A stretch of DNA of 36,561 nt from a virus, in IMG/VR virus record IMGVR_UViG_3300025818_001787, positions 1-36,561 of that record; one strand, given 5' to 3'. A program made the translations under genes and the position numbers. Below the pieces are notes generated by a model. That model had not been told where the DNA came from. It made no database searches and worked only from the letters and a program-made list of their open reading frames with translations. Shown in pieces: positions 12,258 through 19,483 of this stretch (the stretch's first letter is position 1; every line of letters starts with the position of its first letter).

Positions 12258-12682
12258 GATACTAAATCGCTCAGATCAGGCTTTTTATAGTTTGGTCCTT
12301 TCAGAACCTTCCCGTCTTCACGATAGATGGGTTTACCATCTTCACCAAGCTTACTCATATTAGATGCATGTACACGTCTAACCGCTTCATCTAAATCCCA
12401 ACCAAAGGTAGCAGCCATTCCATAGGTGACATACACTAGATCAGCGAGTTCCTTCAACAGGTTCTCTGTACTATCTGCGTCATGGACTTCTTTACATTCT
12501 TCTTCGATTAGTTTCAAACGCATTGTTTCAAGGTTTGTTGAATAACCATATTGCACACCGACATCTTGTCCCATTGCTGTGCCAAACTCAACTACCATAT
12601 CTAAAGGTGTTTGTTCCACTCGCACAGTAAACTCTTTTGCCATACTCTCTACTTCCTCTGTATCATAAAAAATGCCTGTCAT
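12254..12682 (-). CDS. MazG-like nucleotide pyrophosphohydrolase
   Basis: The helix pair KLIEEECKEVHDAD and NLLKELADLVYVTYGMA gives the EExxE...ELxDxxY metal-binding layout of the all-alpha NTP pyrophosphatase superfamily (MazG, dUTPase-like, PRA-PH). GWDLDEAVRRVHASNMSKLG and the C-terminal GKVLKGPNYKKPDLSDL are typical of the phage and bacterial phosphoribosyl-ATP-pyrophosphatase-like branch. It probably hydrolyses NTPs or dNTPs, or ppGpp as suggested for cyanophage MazG. The ATG at 12682 overlaps the preceding stop (ATGA); an ATG at 12643 is an alternative start. Confidence 0.85.
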   Translation of the reverse strand: MTGIFYDTEEVESMAKEFTVRVEQTPLDMVVEFGTAMGQDVGVQYGYSTNLETMRLKLIEEECKEVHDADSTENLLKELADLVYVTYGMAATFGWDLDEAVRRVHASNMSKLGEDGKPIYREDGKVLKGPNYKKPDLSDLVS

Positions 12683-12906
12683 GGGTGAGACCTCACCCAG
12701 TTTTCACGCATACGGTTTAAATACCAAATAGCTTTGTCAATATCTTCAAGACCATTTTTGCGCTCAAAACGCCACACATACTTCAAGACGTTAGCAGCAT
12801 GTGGTGCATAGCGCCCTGACATAGAACTTGTCATAGCTTCGATAGCATCAATAGCTTCAATACCGTCACGTGCGTAGTGAACAGGATGGTTTACATTGTC
12901 TGTCAT
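12679..12906 (-). CDS. DUF3310 protein
   Basis: A 75-residue protein beginning MTDNVNHPVHYARDGIEAID, with HAANVLKYVWRFERKNGLEDIDKAIWYLNRM. The NHPxHY...GIE start and the NxxKYxWRxxxKxxxxxDLxKAxWYLxR helix are the DUF3310 signature, common in phages; the family is unassigned though often annotated as nucleotide kinase. GAAGGT lies ten bases upstream of the ATG. It overlaps the MazG-like gene (ATGA), which fits a role in nucleotide metabolism. Confidence 0.85.
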   Translation of the reverse strand: MTDNVNHPVHYARDGIEAIDAIEAMTSSMSGRYAPHAANVLKYVWRFERKNGLEDIDKAIWYLNRMRENWVRSHP

Positions 12907-13136
12907 AATAAAGTACCTTCATATTGAGGATCGATTTTCTTGATACCCAAAGCCCAGTTCTCTGCTGCGTCTTCGACGTATCTTAATGATTTATTTGGGA
13001 ACTCTTCTCTGTGCATCCACTTCGAATCATGCCCTCTCCAATATTTAATATACAAGAGTTCTTCTTTAAAGTCAATATGAATCTCACAATAATCTTCACC
13101 ATTATCATGATAGTAAGTGGATAACTTTTTGCCCAT
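12903..13136 (-). CDS. Small hypothetical protein, 77 aa
   Basis: Begins MGKKLSTYYHDNGEDYCEIHIDFKEELLYIKYW, an alternating beta-hairpin with an aromatic face, then an acidic helix (RYVEDAAENWALGIKKI). The ATG comes directly after the stop of the preceding oxygenase-like gene and uses GGAG from the end of that gene as ribosome-binding site. It shares a four-base overlap with the DUF3310 gene. No family is recognised. Confidence 0.7.
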   Translation of the reverse strand: MGKKLSTYYHDNGEDYCEIHIDFKEELLYIKYWRGHDSKWMHREEFPNKSLRYVEDAAENWALGIKKIDPQYEGTLL

Positions 13137-13799
13137 CTAAATCTCCATTTCTATTTCTTCTATGAGTTGATCTTTCATAGCCAAGACTTGTTCTTTTAGA
13201 TGAGGCTTATCCCACCATCTGAAAAGAACACAAATAGTAATACGTGGTACGTTAGTGTAGGCAGAGTGCCAACAATGGTCAGGTTCATCTTTCCCAAAAT
13301 GATAGTACCTAGCATTCCAACCAGCCACATCAGGTATCTTTACAATCTCTTGCTTTTGCTTATCGTAGTATTGAAAATATCCATCACCCTTCTCAGAATA
13401 CGAAAAGATAAACTGATACCCTGAGTTGTTTTGATTAGTATGCCAACCTACAAATCCACCTTTGGGGTAATATAAAAATACTGCACTTGAGTTAGCCCCT
13501 AGATTTGAAATGAAATCAACACGACTGAAGTTATAGATTTCTTCTAGCTTTGGATCGTTATCTGTAATATGTTCAACTGGAATGGAATAGTGTTCCATAG
13601 GAAACCCCTTGTGGTCAGGGTCTCCCATATGTTTTTCTAGCCATTCTTTTGTTAAATATGACTCACCGTTTGTTTGAGCATCATCTGGTCTAAACATTTT
13701 AGCATCTTGATATTGCTCAATATTAGCGTTCATGACCGTAGAACGTACATACTCTAGCTGATCAAGAATGTCCTGATTACGTATTGTCAGTTCCGTCAT
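13137..13799 (-). CDS. 2OG-Fe(II) oxygenase-like protein with H-x-N site
   Basis: A 220-residue protein with a jelly-roll core: GGFVGWHTNQNNSGYQFIFS, then a distal HCWHSAYTNVPRITICVLFRW. The second histidine and the 2OG-binding arginine are in place, but the first metal pair reads HTN instead of HxD. It may still bind iron or may have lost turnover. I start at ATG 13799 (MTELTIRNQDILDQ) with TGGAG upstream; the longer frame would lie inside ThyX. It overlaps ThyX by 23 bases. Substrate unknown. Confidence 0.75.
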   Translation of the reverse strand: MTELTIRNQDILDQLEYVRSTVMNANIEQYQDAKMFRPDDAQTNGESYLTKEWLEKHMGDPDHKGFPMEHYSIPVEHITDNDPKLEEIYNFSRVDFISNLGANSSAVFLYYPKGGFVGWHTNQNNSGYQFIFSYSEKGDGYFQYYDKQKQEIVKIPDVAGWNARYYHFGKDEPDHCWHSAYTNVPRITICVLFRWWDKPHLKEQVLAMKDQLIEEIEMEI

Positions 13800-14478
13800 T
13801 GGTGAACTCCAGTACTTTTGGATAGATTCTAGCAATAGCTTCTGCCACTGCCAAAGCCAACTCCATGTGTTCTTTTTGTGTACCATTCGCAGAACGCAAC
13901 TCAATATAATGAATCCAAGAGCGAATAGTTCCATTCACATATAGACGTGATGGTGTGTTACCCTCAGGTAGAACTGCACGTGCTTGTTCCTTTGCAATGC
14001 CATTATCGATTGCCCACGAATAAGCTTTCATAGCTGCATTCCAAACTAGTCGCTGATGCGTTTCCCATGCTTGATGCAGTTTAACATCATCTGTGATCAC
14101 ACTATTTTGACGGTTCTTTTCATCCTGTAAACGTGCCTTACGGATTACAACAGAGTCATCAAGATCACGGATGTCAGCATACCTTTGAGAAAACTCTTGG
14201 AATGAAAACGATCTGTGTCTGAGGAGTTGTCTTGCGATATCTCTTGTGGTTTCGATTTCGATGCAGACGCTTGCCATTTCGAATGGTGACCAGTGCTTGT
14301 GTTTGATGAGATAGTCAAGTAGCTTTGACGTTGTTTTGGTGTTAGCTTGGTTTGACGGATTGGAGACACGGGCGCAATAGGCAACGAGGTCTTGGATGTT
14401 TTCAAGTCCCATGATTCCTGGTTCTCCAGAGTGGACATGGCGTACAGGTTGTGAGTGTGAGATGAGACGTGCATGCAT
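13777..14478 (-). CDS. thyX: Flavin-dependent thymidylate synthase ThyX
   Basis: A 233-residue protein with the ThyX signature RHRSFSFQEFSQRY (residues 87-100; RHRxxSxxExSxRY). It also has HWSPFEMASV and the C-terminal YVNGTIRSWIHYIELR block carrying the nucleophile-region residues. It methylates dUMP to dTMP with FAD, NADPH and methylenetetrahydrofolate, supporting phage DNA synthesis. Size is normal. The ATG overlaps the TAA of the small basic gene upstream (TAATG). T4 itself uses ThyA (Td), while many marine T4-like phages carry ThyX. Confidence 0.95.
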   Translation of the reverse strand: MHARLISHSQPVRHVHSGEPGIMGLENIQDLVAYCARVSNPSNQANTKTTSKLLDYLIKHKHWSPFEMASVCIEIETTRDIARQLLRHRSFSFQEFSQRYADIRDLDDSVVIRKARLQDEKNRQNSVITDDVKLHQAWETHQRLVWNAAMKAYSWAIDNGIAKEQARAVLPEGNTPSRLYVNGTIRSWIHYIELRSANGTQKEHMELALAVAEAIARIYPKVLEFTNDGTDNT

Positions 14479-14591
14479 TAAACTTTACCTTGCCCCCGAT
14501 ACTTTTTGAAGCTGCGTTTTTTGGATTTATTCATTGATGCCGTAGAAATATTCTTACGTCCTTGACTAGTTTTCTTATTGCCTTTAGCCAT
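14478..14591 (-). CDS. Very small basic protein, 37 aa
   Basis: This short frame, between two oxygenase/ThyX genes, reads MAKGNKKTSQGRKNISTASM and ends KRSFKKYRGQGKV. About a third of its residues are lysine or arginine. AAGGAG lies 12 bases upstream of the ATG, and the stop shares bases with the ThyX start. A nucleic-acid-binding or ribosome-associated role fits the charge. I associate such short basic proteins with T4-like marine phages. Confidence 0.75.
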   Translation of the reverse strand: MAKGNKKTSQGRKNISTASMNKSKKRSFKKYRGQGKV

Positions 14592-15051
14592 ATTGTATAT
14601 ACACTCCTTTGATTTTATCACGTACTTTTCTATAATCATCATCTTGAAATATTATAGAAAATATTAATCTCTTATGGTTTACTTTTGTTACCCAATGCTC
14701 GTATTCGCCAACATTCAATAAAGCGGTTATATATCTACATTCCCAACCCCCCATGTGTAATACACCGTCATCAGAACCTAGACGAACATTTATTCTACAC
14801 TTTGCAACACCATCAGTATGTGGTTTGATTTCAGTATTCGCAGGTTGTTCCCAATACCCTGCCATGACACGTCCATCTGCATATTGTTGAAAATGGTCAA
14901 CTAGTTCTTTTGCGTATGGACTGAATGCTTGAACTCTCTTCCAATTTGGATTAAGGTCTGAAAAAGACATAGCTTTATAAGAATCATATTCGGACACTAA
15001 TCTATGTATATCGAATGGATAATCCACGTGGTAGAGAAAGTCTTCTAGCAT
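14584..15051 (-). CDS. 2OG-Fe(II) oxygenase-like jelly-roll protein
   Basis: A 155-residue protein with EIKPHTDGVAKCRINVRL (H-x-D metal pair and the following strand) and, 35 residues on, LLNVGEYEHWVTKVNHKRLIFSI (second histidine and 2OG-binding arginine). This is the minimal aspartyl/asparaginyl-hydroxylase-like double-stranded beta-helix. The start lies directly after the next oxygenase-like gene, sharing one base (TAATG), so the pair is coupled. Substrate unknown; a role in protein, nucleotide or DNA oxidation is possible. Confidence 0.72.
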   Translation of the reverse strand: MLEDFLYHVDYPFDIHRLVSEYDSYKAMSFSDLNPNWKRVQAFSPYAKELVDHFQQYADGRVMAGYWEQPANTEIKPHTDGVAKCRINVRLGSDDGVLHMGGWECRYITALLNVGEYEHWVTKVNHKRLIFSIIFQDDDYRKVRDKIKGVYIQYG

Positions 15052-15536
15052 TATACAACCAAATCCTTTTCTTTTAGTTTATCAAGAACCGTATTCCAGT
15101 TGTGACGTAAACAAAACTTTAATATAAGTCTTGGATTAGGATCAGGTTCCACGCCATGCTCCACTCCACCAACATTTACAAATATCGCTTCATATGATAT
15201 TGGTTTATGTTCAAGATGAATAATAGGCACAGTATCAAACAAGTTGATATTAATAGACACTAGGTTGTCCTCATCTTTATGGTGAGGTAGTTTGGTATTT
15301 GGAAACTGATAACTAAATCTTGGGAAGTTATTCATACCCAAAATATTCAGATCAGCCTCAACCTCTTGTATGATTGGCTTTAAAACATGACTATCTTCAA
15401 TGAATAACTGATACCAATATAGGTTCTGATACTTTGGACAAGACCAGTGCCATTGTCCCATTTGGATATTATCGTAAAACACCTTACGATATTTTTCCTT
15501 ATCTATTCTATATTTTAGATGTATTAGGTGTTCCAT
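15051..15536 (-). CDS. 2OG-Fe(II) oxygenase-like jelly-roll protein
   Basis: A 161-residue protein with TKLPHHKDEDNLVSININLF (H-K-D metal pair) and AIFVNVGGVEHGVEPDPNPR, then LILKFCL (second histidine, arginine and closing strand). It shares the plan of the 14584-15051 and 16905-17366 proteins but is clearly divergent from them. Its ATG overlaps the stop of the gp41 helicase gene (TAATG), so it is made in step with the helicase. Substrate unknown. Confidence 0.72.
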   Translation of the reverse strand: MEHLIHLKYRIDKEKYRKVFYDNIQMGQWHWSCPKYQNLYWYQLFIEDSHVLKPIIQEVEADLNILGMNNFPRFSYQFPNTKLPHHKDEDNLVSININLFDTVPIIHLEHKPISYEAIFVNVGGVEHGVEPDPNPRLILKFCLRHNWNTVLDKLKEKDLVV

Positions 15537-16903
15537 TATTCCATCTTAAAATCTTTAAATCGTTCTGCTGCATCTGATTTATCAAATGTAGGCGTATCAT
15601 CAACCAAGCCACCTTCAGCATCTTCTGCATCTGACAACTTCATGCGTGATCTGTCGATGCCAATAACAAACCGTTTGTTGGTACTAGGATCATTATATCT
15701 ATTCTTAAGTTGCTTTACCATGATCTGACCAAGTGATTCTAGTTCTTCACTTGAAATCAAAGCAAACATCAAGTCTGCTGTGGCTGGTAGACCAAACGAC
15801 TCTGAGGTATCTTCAAGTCCAACATCAGAGTTTGAATATCCACTACGAGTTGTTTGGGTTGCAGTCACGATAGGCACATTAAACTCTACAGCCAATCCAC
15901 GTAACTCTTCAGCGATTGCTTTAATATATGTATAGGAGTTGATCGCTCCACCCATACCTTTCATACGAGATGATGCACAGATGTTGAGATAGTCAATAAA
16001 GATCATCTCTGGCACAAAGTTCTTCTTTAGCTTTAGTTCGTTTAGAAGTGCTCTGAAATGCCCTGTATGCGCACTACCAGTCGGGTATTCTTTAATGATA
16101 AGCTTACCATTGGTCTTTGCAGCTATATTGTGAACTTTAGTGGTCAACATCTCTTTTGAGAGGTGTTCAAGTTGATCAATAGGCACATCCAATAGATTTG
16201 CGTCAATGCGTTCTGCGATACGTTCCTCTGCCATTTCCATTGTGATGTATAGAACATTATGTCCTTGTGCCAATGCAGAACCTGCAACATGACACATAAA
16301 GAGAGACTTACCAACACCAGTGCCTGCCAATGCCACATTAAGAGTTTTGTTTGGCAATCCCCCCTTAGTGATCTTGTTAAAGTATTCAAGATCAAATGGA
16401 ATACGATCTTCATCTTCATGATAAAAGTCGTATCGGTTTGCTGCGTCTACCAAGTAATCGTGACCAATGTTCGTGTCAAAAGATACTGCCAATGCCTTTG
16501 ATAACAAATCGGGCAAAGCATTCTTGGTCAGGTTCTTGTGCTTACCGTCAATGATAGAGATGGACTCCATAATAGCGTTATGGATCGCTCTATCTTGACA
16601 CCATTTTTCTGTAGTATCCTCTAACCACTTATCATCTGCTTTCTCAGCAGAAAATATATTTGGTAGGATTTCCATGGCAGCTTGATACTGATCGTCATTG
16701 AACTTGTCACTCTGATCGATCTCTATCTTGAATGCATCGTGTGTTGGTAGTTTGTTATATTTGGCAACAAACTTTGCTACTTCTTTGAATAGCAGATTGT
16801 ATACGCCTTGGAAGTATTCAGGCTTAATAAAAGGAAGAACCTTACGCATGTAAGGCTCTTCTGTTAGTAGGTTCTTTAATATTGTTTGTTCGATATTACT
16901 CAA
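15536..16903 (-). CDS. 41: Replicative DNA helicase gp41 (DnaB family)
   Basis: A 455-residue DnaB-type helicase. The N-terminal domain starts MSNIEQTILKNLLTEEPYMRK, and the RecA-like core has Walker A AGTGVGKS (about 193-200), Walker B in MIFIDYLNIC and the motif TATQTTRSGYSNSD. T4 gp41 is 475 residues and unwinds DNA on the lagging strand with the gp61 primase. I use the TTG at 16903, which lies one base after the stop of the upstream gene and has AGGG six bases before it; the protein then begins at the conserved helicase start. A longer frame to 16960 would overlap the upstream gene by 56 bases. Unusually, oxygenase-like genes touch it on both sides. Confidence 0.93.
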   Translation of the reverse strand: MSNIEQTILKNLLTEEPYMRKVLPFIKPEYFQGVYNLLFKEVAKFVAKYNKLPTHDAFKIEIDQSDKFNDDQYQAAMEILPNIFSAEKADDKWLEDTTEKWCQDRAIHNAIMESISIIDGKHKNLTKNALPDLLSKALAVSFDTNIGHDYLVDAANRYDFYHEDEDRIPFDLEYFNKITKGGLPNKTLNVALAGTGVGKSLFMCHVAGSALAQGHNVLYITMEMAEERIAERIDANLLDVPIDQLEHLSKEMLTTKVHNIAAKTNGKLIIKEYPTGSAHTGHFRALLNELKLKKNFVPEMIFIDYLNICASSRMKGMGGAINSYTYIKAIAEELRGLAVEFNVPIVTATQTTRSGYSNSDVGLEDTSESFGLPATADLMFALISSEELESLGQIMVKQLKNRYNDPSTNKRFVIGIDRSRMKLSDAEDAEGGLVDDTPTFDKSDAAERFKDFKME

Positions 16904-16904
16904 G

Positions 16905-17366
16905 TTACACCCTGTACTTTTCTGGTATTTGTTCAATGACCTTTTCAAAAGGTGTGTCAAAAATACTTATTTTTAATAATATACGTTCTTCGTCACCATT
17001 CTTAACACTGTGTTTAAGAGAGGTATTTAAAAGACATTGTTCATAAACATAATCTGTACCCTCTATTGTAACAGGTGCAGGATCATTTGTCAAGATGAAG
17101 TTTACACTACACGTAGTTTTATTATCTACATGCTCAGGTATGGTGGTGTTAGGCTCAGTCCAATAAAATCTAGGCTTACCTTTTATATTCAAATCAAACA
17201 TCAAATCTTCTATGACTTTGTTTTGAACTCTGTATTGTTTCCAAAAATCGATAGTAGCATCATATCTTGGATCATAATAAGGTTTGCTATGGATTTTATA
17301 TTCCTCTGCCATCATCAAAAATAACTTTGTATCCAAAGGATAGTTTAGATGATATAGAGGCCGCAT
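16905..17366 (-). CDS. 2OG-Fe(II) oxygenase-like jelly-roll protein
   Basis: A 153-residue protein with PNTTIPEHVDNKTTCSVNFI (H-V-D metal pair) and QCLLNTSLKHSVKNGDEERI, then LLKISI (second histidine, arginine). The N-terminal MRPLYHLNYPLD resembles the start of the two oxygenase-like proteins downstream of gp41 (short helix, aromatic-rich), which suggests duplication. It ends one base before the TTG start of gp41 and starts in a TAATG overlap with the nucleotidyltransferase gene. Substrate unknown. Confidence 0.7.
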   Translation of the reverse strand: MRPLYHLNYPLDTKLFLMMAEEYKIHSKPYYDPRYDATIDFWKQYRVQNKVIEDLMFDLNIKGKPRFYWTEPNTTIPEHVDNKTTCSVNFILTNDPAPVTIEGTDYVYEQCLLNTSLKHSVKNGDEERILLKISIFDTPFEKVIEQIPEKYRV

Positions 17367-17776
17367 TAAAGTTTACCTTCTTGTCTCATAGCCATTCTTA
17401 TCTTGGTTGCAGAGATATTATGAATCTCTTCACCTAGATCATGTTGCGTGAATGTGTATCCAACACCTCTACCATAACTGATGTCAACGATGTTTGGAAC
17501 TTGCATAATAACATATTCTACACCCTCTGTAAACCCATGTTCTGCAAGACCTGCAACAATGTTTTGACGTACTTCATTCCATTTAAAAGGATTATCATAC
17601 TGTCCTTCAGTACGCCCACCACCAGCATCAATACCAATGATACCACCAACATCACGAACCATGATGACAACTTGTCCTGTTTCTGCTAACGCTTTCCTAA
17701 ACAAAGCAGTATGACCATCATGCCATGGTTGCCAACGACCTAACATTTGTGTAGTTGGTTTCTTGTAATCAAACAT
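17366..17776 (-). CDS. HxGH nucleotidyltransferase-like protein
   Basis: A 136-residue protein with GRWQPWHDGH (the HxGH ATP-binding motif, residues 13-22) and ISATKIR (121-127), the second signature of the cytidylyltransferase/NMN adenylyltransferase superfamily. It resembles adenylyltransferases acting on small phosphates or nicotinamide nucleotide rather than CTP enzymes of the TagD type. AAGGAAG precedes the ATG at good spacing. It overlaps the APS-kinase-like gene by eight bases, and the two recur together in marine T4-like phages as I recall. Substrate unproven. Confidence 0.75.
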   Translation of the reverse strand: MFDYKKPTTQMLGRWQPWHDGHTALFRKALAETGQVVIMVRDVGGIIGIDAGGGRTEGQYDNPFKWNEVRQNIVAGLAEHGFTEGVEYVIMQVPNIVDISYGRGVGYTFTQHDLGEEIHNISATKIRMAMRQEGKL

Positions 17777-18188
17777 TGTATTCTTCCTTTAGCATAGCTG
17801 CAAACTCTTCGATTTCTTCGTCACTCATAAAAGACTTTACAACGTGATGCGCATCTGTAGGTCTCTCGAAAATGTTATTAGTGTTTTCAAATCTACCCTT
17901 TTCGATGGTGTCCATCCAAATAGTAACATCTGAACTAAAGTTCTTTCGAGTTTCCGCAGTAGGACACACGAAGTCGCAGATGACGGTACGACCTCGTGTT
18001 CCTTCAAACAAGGCAATAGTGTTCATACGTTCACTTTGCCTACGTCTACCTACATCTGAAAAATCCCAATCGTTTGCCATTTTACGGACAGTATCCGCAT
18101 TATACCATGCACAGTTTAGAATGTTTTGTAGTCGCACGGCAAGATGCGTCTTACCCGCTCCTGGCAGACCCATTATCAGGATTATCAT
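17769..18188 (-). CDS. Adenylylsulfate (APS) kinase-like P-loop protein
   Basis: GLPGAGKTHLA (Walker A, residues 7-14 for GLPGAGKT) is followed by NADTVRKMANDWDFSDVGRR and RQSERMNTIA, the arrangement of APS kinases (CysC) where ADxVR...DL.FS...GR..N..R binds the nucleotide and APS. TVICDFVCPTAETR fits the C-terminal lid. At 139 residues it is shorter than bacterial CysC (about 200). The ATG at 18188 has AAAGG upstream and overlaps the previous gene by 38 bases. It may phosphorylate APS or a related small nucleotide; polynucleotide or other small-molecule kinases are alternatives. Confidence 0.75.
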   Translation of the reverse strand: MIILIMGLPGAGKTHLAVRLQNILNCAWYNADTVRKMANDWDFSDVGRRRQSERMNTIALFEGTRGRTVICDFVCPTAETRKNFSSDVTIWMDTIEKGRFENTNNIFERPTDAHHVVKSFMSDEEIEEFAAMLKEEYNV

Positions 18189-18447
18189 TTTCTATAGACC
18201 TTTCTAAAATATTTAATAAAATATTGCCTGTTGTTTCGTGCCAGTTCATATCCTCATCTGGGTTCCAATCTTCACCAAACTGATGTTCCTTAATCTCAGC
18301 AGAGTAGTTAAGACTTTCCCCATCATCAGATACTTTGATAGCACCAAAGTTGAATATGGTTTCAATAAATTCGCCAGTGAGGATACGAATATCCCAATGT
18401 TCGCCAAACTCACTAGGAACTAGTTCATAATCTTCATTCTCCGTCAT
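18151..18447 (-). CDS. Conserved T4-like small protein, 98 aa
   Basis: Begins MTENEDYELVPSEFGEHWDI, then RILTGEFIETIFNFGAIKVS, two beta-strands with a fixed WDIRILTGEF core, then an acidic tail (GEDWNPDEDMNWHETTGNI). I associate proteins of this type with marine T4-like phages near uvsX; none has a known function to me. The start overlaps the uvsX stop by 14 bases, and its C-terminal 12 codons overlap the APS-kinase-like gene, so the three are coupled. Confidence 0.7.
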   Translation of the reverse strand: MTENEDYELVPSEFGEHWDIRILTGEFIETIFNFGAIKVSDDGESLNYSAEIKEHQFGEDWNPDEDMNWHETTGNILLNILERSIENDNPDNGSARSG

Positions 18448-19483
18448 CTACAATATCATCCATATCTACTTCAGATTTATATCCAATAGAATATTGTTTC
18501 TTCAGAAACTCTTTGAAGTCTGTCTCTGCAAAGATTGGTTCCCAAAACTCTTTTTCTAGAGTTTGATCATACCTAACTTTGCCACCAACTTCACCAGTTT
18601 CCATATCAACCTTTGCATACCATCCATTCGAAGGTTTAGTAACGTACCCACCAGCAAGAGCCACGTCAAGCAAGCCAGAATAATTGCGAACACCACCGTC
18701 CCATGAAACAGTAATAGGAATCTTAGACTTCTCTTTAACATACCTGCTCTTCTCGACATTAATAACAAAATGGTATCCTTGGATTTCAGTACCTTTTTTA
18801 TCTTGTTGTCTACCGAGAATCCAAATATTGTCAGCGGAATAATAGATACCTGTACCACCACCAACAATGTCTTTTGGGAATAGCCCAATCTCTTTGTATG
18901 TGTGATTGATCGCAAGAAGTGGAATGTTCTTCATGGTTAGATATGGTGTTGCCATACGGAACAAACCTTTGAGTGCTTTGGCACGAGACATATCTGCCAC
19001 TGACTTTTCATCTAATGCATCATCAAGTTCTTTTTTTGATGCCAAGTTACCAATAGAGTCAATAACAATAATCACATCATCATTACGATCTAACTCTTCG
19101 AGTTGACCAATCAAATCAAACTTTAGTTCTTCTACGTTTGCAATGGGTGTATGCAACACACGCTCAGGGTCAATACCAAACTGTTCAAAGTATGATTGTG
19201 GTGAACCAAACTCTGAGTCATAAAATAGGATCACTGAATCTGGACGTGCCTTGAGATATGCACCTGCTATTAGCAATGCAAAAGAAGTTTTAAAGTGTTT
19301 GGATGGACCCGCCAAGACTGTAAGCCCTGGCGCAATACCACCGTCAACAGACCCTGAGAGTGCCACATTTACCATTGGCACATCTGTAGGAGTCATTTCT
19401 TTTTCGTTGAAGAACTTACTTTGATTCAGAATCTCCGTTGTCTTTATCTTGCTGTTCTTCTTCAACTTGTCCATAATTGACAT
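18434..19483 (-). CDS. uvsX: RecA-like recombinase UvsX
   Basis: A 349-residue RecA-family protein. Walker A reads GPSKHFKTS (59-67), the phage-type GPSKxFKS/T; Walker B lies in VIIVIDSIGNL; and a long KELDDALDEKSVADMSRAKA helix and LLAINHTYKEIG follow as in T4 UvsX. It makes the presynaptic filament in recombination-dependent replication. The ATG at 19483 (MSIMDKLKK) has GGGAG upstream and overlaps the end of the dehydrogenase gene by 68 bases; the longer frame has no site. The end is acidic (MDDIVDDGE), as in UvsX. Confidence 0.95.
   Translation of the reverse strand: MSIMDKLKKNSKIKTTEILNQSKFFNEKEMTPTDVPMVNVALSGSVDGGIAPGLTVLAGPSKHFKTSFALLIAGAYLKARPDSVILFYDSEFGSPQSYFEQFGIDPERVLHTPIANVEELKFDLIGQLEELDRNDDVIIVIDSIGNLASKKELDDALDEKSVADMSRAKALKGLFRMATPYLTMKNIPLLAINHTYKEIGLFPKDIVGGGTGIYYSADNIWILGRQQDKKGTEIQGYHFVINVEKSRYVKEKSKIPITVSWDGGVRNYSGLLDVALAGGYVTKPSNGWYAKVDMETGEVGGKVRYDQTLEKEFWEPIFAETDFKEFLKKQYSIGYKSEVDMDDIVDDGE

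Noticed and set aside
13137-17366. Assignment of one of the oxygenase-like proteins as TET/JBP base dioxygenase.
   Set aside because: The metal and arginine spacing fits aspartyl-hydroxylase or cupin types, and none shows the larger TET core.
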